Source: JBAPRR01 sp049281195
GTDB taxonomy: Bacteria; Actinomycetota; Acidimicrobiia; Acidimicrobiales; CAVXTF01
DNA length: 63,232 nt
Assembly: GCA_049281195.1 (NCBI GenBank)
Contig: JBAPRR010000455.1
Location: 1-63,232, forward strand
Direction: 5' to 3'
The number at the start of each line of letters is the position of its first letter. Position 1 is the first letter of the stretch. The notes under the pieces were generated by a model. That model was not told where the DNA came from and did not search any database. It saw nothing but the letters and a program-made list of their open reading frames with translations. Shown here piece after piece: positions 16,553 to 25,331 of the stretch. The position numbers and the translations under genes are program-made.

Positions 16553-18520
16553 TCACTCCTCTTCGGTCGCGGTGTTAAGCCGCTCGGAGATCGCGTTCAC
16601 GACTGTCGGATCCATCAGCGTCGTGACATCACCCAAAGGACGGTTTTCGGCCACGTCGCGCAACAGCCTGCGCATGATCTTTCCGCTGCGGGTCTTCGGA
16701 AGCTCAGGCGTGAGGATGATCTGACGTGGCTTTGCGATCGGACCGATCGTCGTAGCGACCAGGTCGCGCAGATCCGCCACGACCTTTTCGGTGTCTGCGT
16801 CGCTACGGACCAGCTCGCCCTTCAATGTGACGAAGGCCACGATGGCCTGTCCCGTGGTGTCATCTGAAGCTCCGACCACTGCGGCCTCTGCTACGAGGGG
16901 CGACCCGACCAGCGCGTGCTCCACCTCCGTGGTCGAAATTCGGTGCCCCGAGATGTTCATCACGTCGTCAACGCGTCCCAGCAACCACAGGTCGCCGTCG
17001 TCATCTTTCTTCGCACCGTCGCCCGCGAAGTAGCGACCAGGAAAGCGCGACCAGTAGGTCTCCTTGTACCGCTCCGGATCTCCCCAGATTCCGCGCAGCA
17101 TGCCCGGCCAGGGATCGGTCAGGACGAGGTACCCGCCTTCACCGTTCCCGACAGGATTCCCGGCGTTGTCCACGACGTCGGCCGAGATTCCGGGAAAGGG
17201 TGTCATCGCCGCACCCGGCTTCGTTGCAGTGATGCCCGGCAGCGGGGTGATCATGATCCCGCCCGTCTCGGTCTGCCACCAGGTGTCTACGACCGGGCAC
17301 CGATCCCCGCCGATGTAGGTCCGGTACCAGATCCAGGCTTCCGGGTTGATCGGTTCACCTACGGATCCGAGAAGGCGCAGGCTCGTCAGATCGTGCGAGC
17401 GAGGAAGGTCGTCGCCCCACTTCATGAACGTACGGATCGTGGTGGGAGCGGTGTAGAGGATATTGACCTTGTACTTCTCGATGATCTTCCACCACCGGTC
17501 GCGTCCTCCGGCGTCGGGAGTTCCCTCGTACATCACCGAAGTGGTGGCGTTGGCGAGCGGCCCGTAGACGATGTAGCTGTGCCCGGTCACCCATCCGATG
17601 TCCGCTGCCGTCCAGTAGATGTCTTTCTCCGGCTTTATGTCGAAGACGTACCGATGAGTGGCGGTCACGTGCGTCAGGTAACCGCCCGAGGTGTGGAAGA
17701 TCCCCTTGGGCTTGGCCGTGGTCCCACTGGTGTACATGATGTAGAGCGGGTGCTCGGAGTCGAAGGCTTCCGGCTCATGCGAGTCGGACTGGGGATCGAC
17801 GACGTCGTGCCACCAGTGGTCCCGGCCATCGACCCAATCAACTTGTTGCTCGGTTCTTCTGACCACCACAACGTTGGTGACGTCAGGACAACCGGTGAGC
17901 GCTTCGTCTACGGCGGGCTTGAGAGCTGATGCGGTTCCACGCCGGTATCCCCCGTCCGCGGTGATGACCGTATGAGCGTCGCAGTCGAGAATCCGGTCAC
18001 GCAGTGCCTCGGCCGAAAACCCACCGAACACCACGGTGTGAGGAGCGCCCAGGCGCGCGCACGCCAACATCGCCACCACTGTCTCGGGGATCATCGGCAT
18101 GTAGATGGCGACCTTGTCGCCGGCCTTCACGCCGAGCGAGGTAAGGGCGTTCGCAGCCTTCGAGACCATCCCCAACAGATCCGCATACGTGATCGTCCTG
18201 GCGTCTCCCGGCTCCCCCTCCCAGTGGAACGCCACCCGATCGCCCAGTCCGGCGGCAACGTGCCGGTCAACACAGTTGACCGACACGTTGAGCTTTCCGC
18301 CGATGAACCACTTGGCGAACGGTGCATTCGACCAGTCCAGTACCTCGGTCCAGGGCGTCTCCCATTGCAGGCGTTGGGCCTGGTTTTCCCAGAATGCGAG
18401 ACGGTCCCCGGCCGCCTCCTCGTAGATCCCGGGCTGGGCGTTGGCATCCCGAGCAAGGTCGGGTGGAGGTTCGAACCGGCGCTCTTCGTGCAGGAGCGCC
18501 GAAAGGGTGTCATCAGACAT
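16553..18520 (-). CDS. acs: acetyl-CoA synthetase
   Basis: AMP-forming acetate:CoA ligase converting acetate, ATP and CoA to acetyl-CoA, 655 residues, the usual length. Visible are the N-terminal ACAS segment, the P-loop-like motif YTSGTTAKPKGIFHT, DIGWVTGHSYIVYGPL, the acetate pocket motif VDTWWQTETGG, GRVDDVMNISGHRISTTEVE and the C-terminal lysine motif PKTRSGKIMRR. That Lys is the site of reversible acetylation in this family. ATG 18520 lies 2 bases after the stop of the SatP-like gene, so the two are one operon. The locus also carries the ActP symporter and a two-component system. Confidence 0.97.
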   Translation of the reverse strand: MSDDTLSALLHEERRFEPPPDLARDANAQPGIYEEAAGDRLAFWENQAQRLQWETPWTEVLDWSNAPFAKWFIGGKLNVSVNCVDRHVAAGLGDRVAFHWEGEPGDARTITYADLLGMVSKAANALTSLGVKAGDKVAIYMPMIPETVVAMLACARLGAPHTVVFGGFSAEALRDRILDCDAHTVITADGGYRRGTASALKPAVDEALTGCPDVTNVVVVRRTEQQVDWVDGRDHWWHDVVDPQSDSHEPEAFDSEHPLYIMYTSGTTAKPKGIFHTSGGYLTHVTATHRYVFDIKPEKDIYWTAADIGWVTGHSYIVYGPLANATTSVMYEGTPDAGGRDRWWKIIEKYKVNILYTAPTTIRTFMKWGDDLPRSHDLTSLRLLGSVGEPINPEAWIWYRTYIGGDRCPVVDTWWQTETGGIMITPLPGITATKPGAAMTPFPGISADVVDNAGNPVGNGEGGYLVLTDPWPGMLRGIWGDPERYKETYWSRFPGRYFAGDGAKKDDDGDLWLLGRVDDVMNISGHRISTTEVEHALVGSPLVAEAAVVGASDDTTGQAIVAFVTLKGELVRSDADTEKVVADLRDLVATTIGPIAKPRQIILTPELPKTRSGKIMRRLLRDVAENRPLGDVTTLMDPTVVNAISERLNTATEEE

Positions 18521-18522
18521 GT

Positions 18523-19161
18523 TCAATCTTTCGCGAGTGAGAGCGGTTTACCCACAAAAAGTACGTGACGCCCGGCCATGCCGTTGATCACACCGGCTGC
18601 CGAGGTGTACCAGGCCACCGCCGCGGTGATCACACCGAGCACGCCGGCCGCCTTGAGGGTGGTTGCCCCGCCTGACGAGAAGTTCCCGATGACCAGCAGT
18701 ATCTCGGTTATCTCGAGGGTCAGGAAAACGGCGCACACGGCCTTGGAAACGAAGAGGCTCCACAGGAGCATGTACGTGTTGAAGATCAAGAAGGCGAGAA
18801 CGATCCAGCCCTCGTCGTTGGCTATCTGGGCCGCGCTCTTCGCGCTGGGCACGATCAGCTCGGCGTAAAGCGCCAGACCGATCCAGAACGAGCCGTAGGT
18901 GGCGAAGGCCGTGGCACCGAACACGTTGCGGTTCCTGAACTCCCACATTCCTGCAAGCAACTGGGCGATCCCGCCGTAGGCGAAGGCGTATCCGAGCCAT
19001 TCGGCTCCTGTCCCCCTCGTCCAGTGAGCGTTCGCCACGGACAGAAGAAAAGTCGTGAGGGCGAACCCGGCAAGCCCGAGCGGTGCGGGATCGGCCACCG
19101 GGGGAACAGCGGTCACCTCCACCGGCTGGGCGGCTTGTCCGCCACCGAACGTTGTCGTCAT
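18523..19161 (-). CDS. SatP/YaaH (GPR1/FUN34) acetate channel
   Basis: Acetate/succinate channel of 212 residues with six transmembrane segments. Family motifs are PLGLAGFALTTFLLSVANAH near residues 29-48 (the NPAPLGL-type entry, here DPAPLGL), GGIAQLLAGMWEFRNRNVFG near 67-86, and ATYGSFWIGLALY. ATG 19161 has GGAGGGG upstream at good spacing; the in-frame extension to 19254 lacks family character. It is cotranscribed with acs, so acetate taken up is activated by the next gene product. Confidence 0.93.
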   Translation of the reverse strand: MTTTFGGGQAAQPVEVTAVPPVADPAPLGLAGFALTTFLLSVANAHWTRGTGAEWLGYAFAYGGIAQLLAGMWEFRNRNVFGATAFATYGSFWIGLALYAELIVPSAKSAAQIANDEGWIVLAFLIFNTYMLLWSLFVSKAVCAVFLTLEITEILLVIGNFSSGGATTLKAAGVLGVITAAVAWYTSAAGVINGMAGRHVLFVGKPLSLAKD

Positions 19162-19413
19162 GACATAACCCCCTCCGGCCACGGCCGGTTTCGTGTGCTG
19201 CCGGACGGTCCGGCCGCTGACGCGGATGATGAAGGCCAGGTAGGACGGTTTCAACTGCTCTGCGGCGAACGGACAGATGAATCGCTGAGCGGTCGCCGAG
19301 CGGTCGGTTTTCAGCGACGAGCGGCCACTCAGGCAGGTTTCAGAAACGCGCCTCTATGGCAGAATTTTGGGTAGCACTGCTCCCGAACCTTCGGGAAGCC
19401 GTCAGGGGACATA
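19162..19413. promoter_or_regulatory. divergent promoter region of the acetate locus
   Basis: About 250 bases between satP-acs and the lytS operon. It contains TCCCGAA-CC-TTCGGGA (19381-19396), a perfect 7-bp inverted repeat 17 bases before the kinase start. Imperfect GC-rich repeats lie around 19200-19300 (GGACGGTCCGGCCGC). These are candidate LytTR or other regulator sites; no promoter could be fixed with confidence. Confidence 0.4.
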
Positions 19414-20592
19414 GTGAGAGAAGCCTTGTGGTTGACGCTGGTCGGCGTGATCTTCTTGATCACGGCCGTGGCATGGTTCGCATTCCGCGGCGGTCGCCAC
19501 CTTGGTACCCCCATGCAACGCGCCACGTACGAGGCCCTGCACACCGCCAGCCTCGCTGCTCCCGCTCTTCGCGCCGGTCTGACTCAGGAGTCAGCGGGCC
19601 GGGCGGTCCCTTATCTCCGGACCTTGCTCGACGTTCCAGGGGTGGCCCTCGGTGATCCGGGTGGGATCCTGGCCAGCGAGAACCTCGACCCCCAGCACTG
19701 CGCTCTTTTGGATGGGCCGCTCCAGGCGGCAATGGTTAGCGGGCGACCACAGACGCTCACCGCCGATCAGCTCGCGTGCGGTGACTCCGTGGGGTGTCCC
19801 CTACAGGCGGGTGTCGTGGTGCCCGTTCAGGTCGCCGGAACCGTGGTCGGAGCCCTCGCCGCGGTCGGCTCCGGAGCCTCCGCCGGTCAGCTGCGGCTCG
19901 CGGGCGAAGTCGCCCAGTTCGTGTCTACTCACCTCGAGCTTGCCGAGCTCGACCGCTCTCGCAGGCGCGCCGATCAGGCCGAGTTGCGGTTCCTCCGTGC
20001 TCAGATATCTCCGCATTTCATCTACAACGCCCTGACTGCCATCGAGTCCTTCGTGCGGACGGATCCCGAACGCGCACGCGAGCTGCTCATCGGGTTCGCA
20101 GACTTCACCAGGTACAGCTTCCGCAGCCACGGGCAGTTCGTCACGATGGCCGAGGAGCTGCGGCTGGTCGACACCTACCTCGATCTTGAAAGAGCGCGCT
20201 TCGGCGACCGTCTGTCGGTGACGCTCCGAGTTGCTCCCGAAGTGCTCAGCGTCGTACTTCCTTCTCTCGTGCTCCAACCGTTGGTGGAGAACGCTGTCCG
20301 TCACGGCCTCGAACCGGCTGAGCGCCCGGGCAAGTTGTCCATCGCCATATCCGACGCAGACAACGAGGCTCTGGTCACCATCGAAGACGACGGAGTGGGT
20401 GCCGATCCTGCGTACCTGGGACGCGTCCTTTCCGGCAACACCAAAGGCGGAGGCATCGGGCTGCACAATGTCGACGAACGCCTCCGTGCCGTGTTCGGCG
20501 AGGAGAACGGGCTGACCATCGAGACCGGGGTCGGCGCCGGGACCAAGGTCCTGCTCCATATCCCGAAATTCCATTCCGGGGTTCAGGTGTAG
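19414..20592 (+). CDS. LytS-type sensor histidine kinase
   Basis: Sensor kinase of 392 residues. One transmembrane segment lies near residues 5-24. A GAF-like sensor region follows at about 30-170, containing LDPQHCALLDGPLQAAM and the Cys pair LACGDSVGC. The LytS/YpdA-type His_kinase block is RFLRAQISPHFIYNALTAIE, with the phospho-acceptor His in SPHF. The ATPase N box is LVENAVRHGL and the G boxes DDGVGADPAY and GGGIGLHNVDERL. Start is GTG 19414 with AGGGG upstream. It overlaps the response regulator gene. Its place beside acs, satP and actP suggests it senses acetate, pyruvate or a related signal. Confidence 0.92.
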   Translation: MREALWLTLVGVIFLITAVAWFAFRGGRHLGTPMQRATYEALHTASLAAPALRAGLTQESAGRAVPYLRTLLDVPGVALGDPGGILASENLDPQHCALLDGPLQAAMVSGRPQTLTADQLACGDSVGCPLQAGVVVPVQVAGTVVGALAAVGSGASAGQLRLAGEVAQFVSTHLELAELDRSRRRADQAELRFLRAQISPHFIYNALTAIESFVRTDPERARELLIGFADFTRYSFRSHGQFVTMAEELRLVDTYLDLERARFGDRLSVTLRVAPEVLSVVLPSLVLQPLVENAVRHGLEPAERPGKLSIAISDADNEALVTIEDDGVGADPAYLGRVLSGNTKGGGIGLHNVDERLRAVFGEENGLTIETGVGAGTKVLLHIPKFHSGVQV

Positions 20593-21299
20593 TGCTTTCG
20601 ATCCTGGCGGTAGACGACGAAAGGCCTTCCCTCGACGAGCTCTCTTACCTGCTGCGGAGCTCGGACATGGTCGGGCCGGTCTCCGTGGCCCAAAACGCGA
20701 CGGACGCTTTGCGCCAGCTCCGCTACGACAAGTTCGATCTGGTGCTTCTCGATATCCGCATGCCCGGACTGGACGGACTCGAGCTCGCCCGTGTGCTCGG
20801 ACGATTCTCCGAGCCTCCTGTCATCGTCTTCGTCACCGCGCACGAGGAACATGCGCTGGAGGCGTTCGACGTGGGGGCGGCGGGCTACCTCCTCAAGCCC
20901 ATCGACCGCGAGCGGCTCGAACAGATTCTGCGCCGCGTCGTCGGCCCCGAAGAAGAGGACTTCGAGACGGTTCCCGTGGAGACCGGCGGTAGGACCGTTC
21001 TGATCTCGCGTCAGGACATCACCTGGGTGGAAGCCGCCGGCGACTACGTCCGCATTCACCTGCGCGACGGCCCCAGCTACCTGCTGCGAACCTCGATGTC
21101 TGTGCTGGAGGAGCAGTGGACGGGGTTCGTTCGCATCCATCGCACCTATCTGGTCGCTCTGCACGAGATTCAGGAGCTACGAACCGACGGACAACGAACT
21201 TCGGTGAAGGTGGCCGGGACAGAGTTGCCCGTCAGCCGGCGGCACCTGCGCGAACTGCGCGACCGCCTCGTCCGCCACGCCCGACCGGGCGCGCGGTGA
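20592..21299 (+). CDS. LytTR-type response regulator
   Basis: Response regulator of 235 residues. The receiver domain (1-120) has the acidic pair AVDDERPS, the phospho-Asp in DLVLLDIRMPGLDG, and the conserved Lys in GYLLKPIDRERL. The LytTR DNA-binding domain follows (about 130-232): ISRQDITWVEAAGDYVRIHL, FVRIHRTYLVAL, and LPVSRRHLRELRDRL. GTG 20592 overlaps the kinase stop (TAGTG). It should act with the upstream kinase and is the likely regulator of actP and perhaps the divergent satP-acs operon (inference). Confidence 0.94.
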   Translation: MLSILAVDDERPSLDELSYLLRSSDMVGPVSVAQNATDALRQLRYDKFDLVLLDIRMPGLDGLELARVLGRFSEPPVIVFVTAHEEHALEAFDVGAAGYLLKPIDRERLEQILRRVVGPEEEDFETVPVETGGRTVLISRQDITWVEAAGDYVRIHLRDGPSYLLRTSMSVLEEQWTGFVRIHRTYLVALHEIQELRTDGQRTSVKVAGTELPVSRRHLRELRDRLVRHARPGAR

Positions 21300-21664
21300 A
21301 CGATCGCCAGGTCGTCCGCGCCCCTGTCCGGCATTCCCCAGCGGTCCGCCAGTCGCCGGTTCCGGGCGACCTTTACCAGCAGGACAACTACGCGCGGACA
21401 TTGCTTCGCTCGTTGATGCGCGCCCAGCTCGGGGCAACCGTGTCCGTGCTCATTCCTGCCGCTTCGCTCCTATTGCTCTATCCCCTGCTGGCGATCCTCT
21501 TTCCCAGCCTCGGTCCGATGACAGTCGGCGGGGTGCCACTGACGTTCATCATCCTGGGAGGCGGCATCTATCCCCCGCTTGTCCTGCTCGGCTTCTGGTA
21601 CCGCAGGCGCGCGGCAAAGGTCGAAGAGCGGTTTGCGGAATTGCTAGAGGATCGAAATGACTGA
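21296..21664 (+). CDS. DUF485-type small membrane protein, ActP partner
   Basis: Protein of 122 residues with two transmembrane segments: LGATVSVLIPAASLLLLYPL near residues 45-70 and GVPLTFIILGGGIYPPLVLL near 80-103. A soluble C-terminal helix follows (RRRAAKVEERFAELLEDR). This is the layout of DUF485 proteins such as YjcH of the E. coli acs-yjcH-actP operon. GTG 21296 overlaps the regulator stop (GTGA), and the gene overlaps actP by 8 bases. It probably supports the symporter. Confidence 0.85.
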   Translation: MNDRQVVRAPVRHSPAVRQSPVPGDLYQQDNYARTLLRSLMRAQLGATVSVLIPAASLLLLYPLLAILFPSLGPMTVGGVPLTFIILGGGIYPPLVLLGFWYRRRAAKVEERFAELLEDRND

Positions 21665-23372
21665 ACCGGCGATCCTCGGCGCCATCATCGCCGTGGCGGT
21701 GGTAACCGCGGTGATCGGCGCCCGGGGAGTGCGGGTGGCGCGAACCCCCGAGGACTTCCTCGTTGCCGCGCGCCGGGTCCCGCCCACATTGAACGCGTCC
21801 GCCATCTGCGGCGAATACCTTTCTGCGGCTTCGTTCCTCGGCATCGCCGGCCTGGCCCTGGCGGATGGTCTCGGGGCCCTTTGGTACGCAGTCGGTTACG
21901 CCGCGGGATACCTGGTGCTTCTGGCTGCCGTCGCCGCCCCTCTTCGAAGGTTCGGTGCGTACACCATCCCGGACTTCGCTGAAGGCCGCCTCGATTCGCC
22001 GCTTCTTCGACGCGCGGCCACGGTGATGGTCCTCGTGATCTGCGGGTTCTACCTGCTCCCCCAATTGCAGGGAGCCGGTCTGACGGTGCAGGCCGCGGTG
22101 GGCGGTCCGTCATGGATAGGTGTGGTCGTGCTCGGGGTGGTCGTCATGGTGGCCATAGCGAGTGGGGGCATGAAGGGGATCACCTTCGTCCAGGCGTTCC
22201 AGTATTGGCTGAAACTCGTCGCCATCGCCGTGCCGGCCCTCGTGCTGTTGATGTTCTTCCAGCACCCCACACTCTCGCCACTGGACAGAGCATCTGCCCC
22301 CACCTTCCAAAAGGTGACCAAGGTCGAGTTTCCCCAAACCGAGAACATGAATGTCCGCCAACCCGTTCTCGTCGACGCGGCGGGTCTTCTCAATGGCCGC
22401 CACGCTGACGGTCCCTTCGAGTTGACACAAGGCCGCTACACGGTCGCGGCAGGAACGACGCTGGTGTTTCCCAGGGGATCGCAGGCCCCGACCGTCACCT
22501 CTTTGGCCGTCCTGTCCGGCCAGCAGTGGGACTCGCCTCTCGTTCGTCTCGGCGGCGACCTGATACACCCACTGGCGGCGACATACGGAGTGGTGCTTGC
22601 AACATTCCTCGGCGCGCTCGGCCTCCCGCACATTCTCGTTCGCTTCTATACGAACCCTGACGGGGCGGCCGCGCGCAAGACGACCTCACTCGTTTTGCTG
22701 CTGCTCGCCTGCTTCTACGTCTTCCCCGCGATCTTCGCCATCCTGGGGCGACTCGATGCGCCCCAGCTCTACACCAACGGCCAGACAGATTCCGTGGTGT
22801 TGGTGCTACCCCGGCTCGCGGCCTCGGGAGCGGTAGGTATCGCCCTCGCCGCTCTCACCGCCGCGGGGGCATTCGCGGCGTTTCTCTCCACGTCGTCAGG
22901 GTTACTGATCAGCATGGCGGGCGCGCTGTCCCACGATCTTCTTCGAGGGGGAGTCCGGGCCTTCAGATTGTCCGCCGTTGCCGCGGGAGTGGTGGGTACT
23001 CTCGCCGCGCTACTTGTCGGCGGGATATCGATCAACGTGCTCGTGGGTTGGGCATTCGCCATCGCCGCGTCCTCGTTCTGCCCGCTGCTCCTTCTCGGGA
23101 TCTGGTGGCCCGGTCTCACCTGGAAAGGCGCGCTGTGCGGGCTGGTATTAGGCGGAGGAGCATCCTCGGTAGGAGTGATCCTCACCATCTCGGGCGTGGG
23201 AAAGACAGGGTGGCCCGCGGTCTTATTGGGTGAACCGGCAATCTGGACGGTTCCCCTCGCATTCGCCGCGATGATCGGCGTGTCCCTGCTCACCCGCCGG
23301 TCCCTTCCTACCGATGTGACGCGCAAGCTGCTCGCACTCCATCTCCCAGAACGCGTCCGCCTGTCGGACTGA
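21657..23372 (+). CDS. actP: cation/acetate symporter
   Basis: Sodium:solute symporter family protein of 571 residues with about 13 transmembrane segments. ActP-like features are ARRVPPTLNASAICGEYLSA, ASFLGIAGLALADGLGALWY, the extracellular insertion around residues 215-300, and LGALGLPHILVRFYTNPDGA. ATG 21657 lies inside the end of the DUF485 gene (8-base overlap). It should take up acetate or other short monocarboxylates with Na+ (or H+) for the acs product. It is shielded downstream by a hairpin. Confidence 0.93.
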   Translation: MTEPAILGAIIAVAVVTAVIGARGVRVARTPEDFLVAARRVPPTLNASAICGEYLSAASFLGIAGLALADGLGALWYAVGYAAGYLVLLAAVAAPLRRFGAYTIPDFAEGRLDSPLLRRAATVMVLVICGFYLLPQLQGAGLTVQAAVGGPSWIGVVVLGVVVMVAIASGGMKGITFVQAFQYWLKLVAIAVPALVLLMFFQHPTLSPLDRASAPTFQKVTKVEFPQTENMNVRQPVLVDAAGLLNGRHADGPFELTQGRYTVAAGTTLVFPRGSQAPTVTSLAVLSGQQWDSPLVRLGGDLIHPLAATYGVVLATFLGALGLPHILVRFYTNPDGAAARKTTSLVLLLLACFYVFPAIFAILGRLDAPQLYTNGQTDSVVLVLPRLAASGAVGIALAALTAAGAFAAFLSTSSGLLISMAGALSHDLLRGGVRAFRLSAVAAGVVGTLAALLVGGISINVLVGWAFAIAASSFCPLLLLGIWWPGLTWKGALCGLVLGGGASSVGVILTISGVGKTGWPAVLLGEPAIWTVPLAFAAMIGVSLLTRRSLPTDVTRKLLALHLPERVRLSD

Positions 23373-23389
23373 GGAAGATGCTGCCTTCC

Positions 23390-23414
23390 ATCTTGCGGAC
23401 GGCCTGCGCAAGAT
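23390..23414. terminator. stem-loop after actP
   Basis: Perfect 8-bp stem ATCTTGCG (23390-23397) and CGCAAGAT (23407-23414) with a 9-base loop, 18 bases after the actP stop. There is no T tract. A second small stem, CAGC-N6-GCTG, follows. Likely an operon end. Confidence 0.55.
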
Positions 23415-23450
23415 CTAGACCAGCCTTCTAGCTGGGACAGGAGAGTGTTG

Positions 23451-23843
23451 ATGAAAACGTCTGGGATTAGTGCGGCGTTGCCGGCTCAGGATCTGAGTCG
23501 GGCCAAAGCGTTCTACGTCGACAAGGTGGGACTCGAGGCAGGCGAGCCTTATCTCAATGCCAGCGATGGGCGCGTGGGCATCACCGTTCGAGATGGTGAC
23601 AACCAACTGGTCATCTATCCGGCCGAGGCGAGGTCTTCAGGAGAGTTCCTACAAGCCATCCTTCATGTCTCCGACGTCCGCGCTGCAGTCGATGAGATGA
23701 AGGCTCGCGGCGTGGAGTTCGAGGACTACGACACCGCGGAGACACAGACTGAGAACAGCATTGCTCGCGCACCCGATGGACACGAGGGTGCCTGGTTCAA
23801 GGACTCCGAAGGCAACCTCATCGCAGTGGTCGGCTCTTTGTAG
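23451..23843 (+). CDS. VOC-superfamily (glyoxalase-like) protein
   Basis: Protein of 130 residues with the paired beta-alpha-beta-beta-beta repeats of the vicinal oxygen chelate fold: AALPAQDLSRAKAFYVDKVG at the start, FLQAILHVSDVRAAVDEMKA in the middle, and the end motif WFKDSEGNLIAVV. Members are glyoxalases, dioxygenases or antibiotic-binding proteins; the activity here cannot be told. ATG 23451 has AGGAGA 7 bases upstream. It stands alone between actP and a convergent FMN reductase. Confidence 0.88.
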   Translation: MKTSGISAALPAQDLSRAKAFYVDKVGLEAGEPYLNASDGRVGITVRDGDNQLVIYPAEARSSGEFLQAILHVSDVRAAVDEMKARGVEFEDYDTAETQTENSIARAPDGHEGAWFKDSEGNLIAVVGSL

Positions 23844-23856
23844 AGCTGACGCAGCG

Positions 23857-24399
23857 TCAACCGCTCTGCGTTATGTCCCCGAGCGCCGCAACAGCCTGGG
23901 CGAGAGCAGTCCGCGATTCCTCAGCGGTCAGAAGTCCGTCGGAGCCGACGTCCTCACGGGTGACCGGGACCCGGACGCACGCCGGCTCGACGATCCTCGC
24001 ATGGGCGTAGGTCATCACTGTGCGGAGCTCATCGTGCGCTCCTTCAGCTCCTCGCGGTGACGAGTTGATCCAACCGACCGGCTTTTCGTAGATCGATCCG
24101 GCCTGCTCGTCACCGATCAACCAATCCAGAAGGTTCTTCAATGAGCCGGGAAGGGCCCCTGCGTACTCGGGGGTACAGAACAGGATCGCATCCGCTCGAT
24201 GAACGGAATTCCGCAACGCGGCAACCGGTTCGGAGAGCGGGGCGTGGTCATCGTCGGGATTGAACGCCGGCAGTTGCGCCAGTCCGCCGTAGATATCGGA
24301 CCCGATTCCTTTAGGCACCATCTCGGCGGCGGTGAGAAGAACGGCCGAATTCGTGGACCCGGAACGGAGGCTCCCGGATATGAAGAGAAGCTGGCTCAT
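23857..24399 (-). CDS. NADPH-dependent FMN reductase family protein
   Basis: Flavodoxin-like protein of 180 residues. The FMN phosphate loop is FISGSLRSGSTNSAVL at residues 6-21, and the second flavin motif is FCTPEYAGALPGSLKNLLDW near 73-92. Both are typical of ChrR/azoreductase-like quinone or flavin reductases. Start is ATG 24399. It lies 26 bases downstream of the siderophore-interacting protein gene on the same strand, so it may be cotranscribed and supply reduced flavin. Confidence 0.9.
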   Translation of the reverse strand: MSQLLFISGSLRSGSTNSAVLLTAAEMVPKGIGSDIYGGLAQLPAFNPDDDHAPLSEPVAALRNSVHRADAILFCTPEYAGALPGSLKNLLDWLIGDEQAGSIYEKPVGWINSSPRGAEGAHDELRTVMTYAHARIVEPACVRVPVTREDVGSDGLLTAEESRTALAQAVAALGDITQSG

Positions 24400-24425
24400 T
24401 CAGTCTCGATCGTGAGCGTCGTCGC

Positions 24426-25274
24426 TCAGTTGTCCGCGTAGTCGCCATCGGGGTGGTCGGACTCGCCATTTCGCCAGTATCCCCGTGTGGTCATGGAGGT
24501 GACCGGAACGTGCTTCTCTTCGAGAAAGTGCTTTCTGATTCTTCGAATGGCGACAGCCTCGCCCGCGATCCACACGCGCGCACCCTCGGCCAGCGAGCTC
24601 GAACGGGCTGCATCATCCAGTTCTTCGCCCCAACCCTCGGGGTTTCGCCGATGGTGCCAGGTCACATTCGTTCGAGCGGCACTCGGTAGAGGGATCTCGT
24701 CGTCAGGACCCGCCACCTCCACATGGATCTCTGCTTGCGCCGACGCGGGAAGAACGTCGAGCAGGGTCCCGATAGCAGGAAGTGCGCTTTCGTCTCCTCC
24801 CACCCACCACCTTTCCGCCTCCCGATCGAAACGGAAGCGTCCGCCCGGACCTCCGATCGCGGCACGGTCCCCCACTTTGGCCTGAGCGGCCCAGTCCGAG
24901 GCCGGTCCGACGTCGTGCAGGAGGAATTGCACCTCGAGAGTGCCCGTCGTCTCGTCGAATCGGCGCGGGGTGTACGTGCGGACCACGGGCCGGGTGGCAC
25001 CTTCGGGCCACACAAGGCCGTCGGGACCGAACGTCGGAAGAACTGGTTCCGTCTGGCCACCGGCGGGGAGGAACACCTTTATGTGTGCGGTCGGCTCCTC
25101 GATGCGGAACCCCTCGAGAGCCGGGCCCCCGAAGAGAACCGACACGAACCGGGGGGCCATCTTCGACACCGAGACGACCTCGACAGGTCGCGGAGGAGGC
25201 CTGCGCTTGCGAACTTGTTGTGTTCCCTGAACCGACACCTGTGTCGCAGGGGCGTTTTGAACGTCTTCAGCCAT
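24426..25274 (-). CDS. siderophore-interacting FAD protein (ViuB/SIP-like)
   Basis: Flavoprotein of 282 residues that reduces ferric siderophores in the cytoplasm. The FAD-binding barrel covers about residues 28-150, with the flavin motif RPVVRTYTPRRFDE. The C-terminal SIP domain (about 155-275) contains WVGGDESALPAIGTLLDVLP and ends VTSMTTRGYWRNGE. The N-terminus is longer than usual and charged. Start is ATG 25274. The following FMN reductase gene may act with it. No siderophore transporter is nearby. Confidence 0.9.
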   Translation of the reverse strand: MAEDVQNAPATQVSVQGTQQVRKRRPPPRPVEVVSVSKMAPRFVSVLFGGPALEGFRIEEPTAHIKVFLPAGGQTEPVLPTFGPDGLVWPEGATRPVVRTYTPRRFDETTGTLEVQFLLHDVGPASDWAAQAKVGDRAAIGGPGGRFRFDREAERWWVGGDESALPAIGTLLDVLPASAQAEIHVEVAGPDDEIPLPSAARTNVTWHHRRNPEGWGEELDDAARSSSLAEGARVWIAGEAVAIRRIRKHFLEEKHVPVTSMTTRGYWRNGESDHPDGDYADN

Positions 25275-25331
25275 ACCCTTCGGTCTAATCGGAGATTGAG
25301 CCCCAACAGATCAACCGGAGGCCCGGATAAG

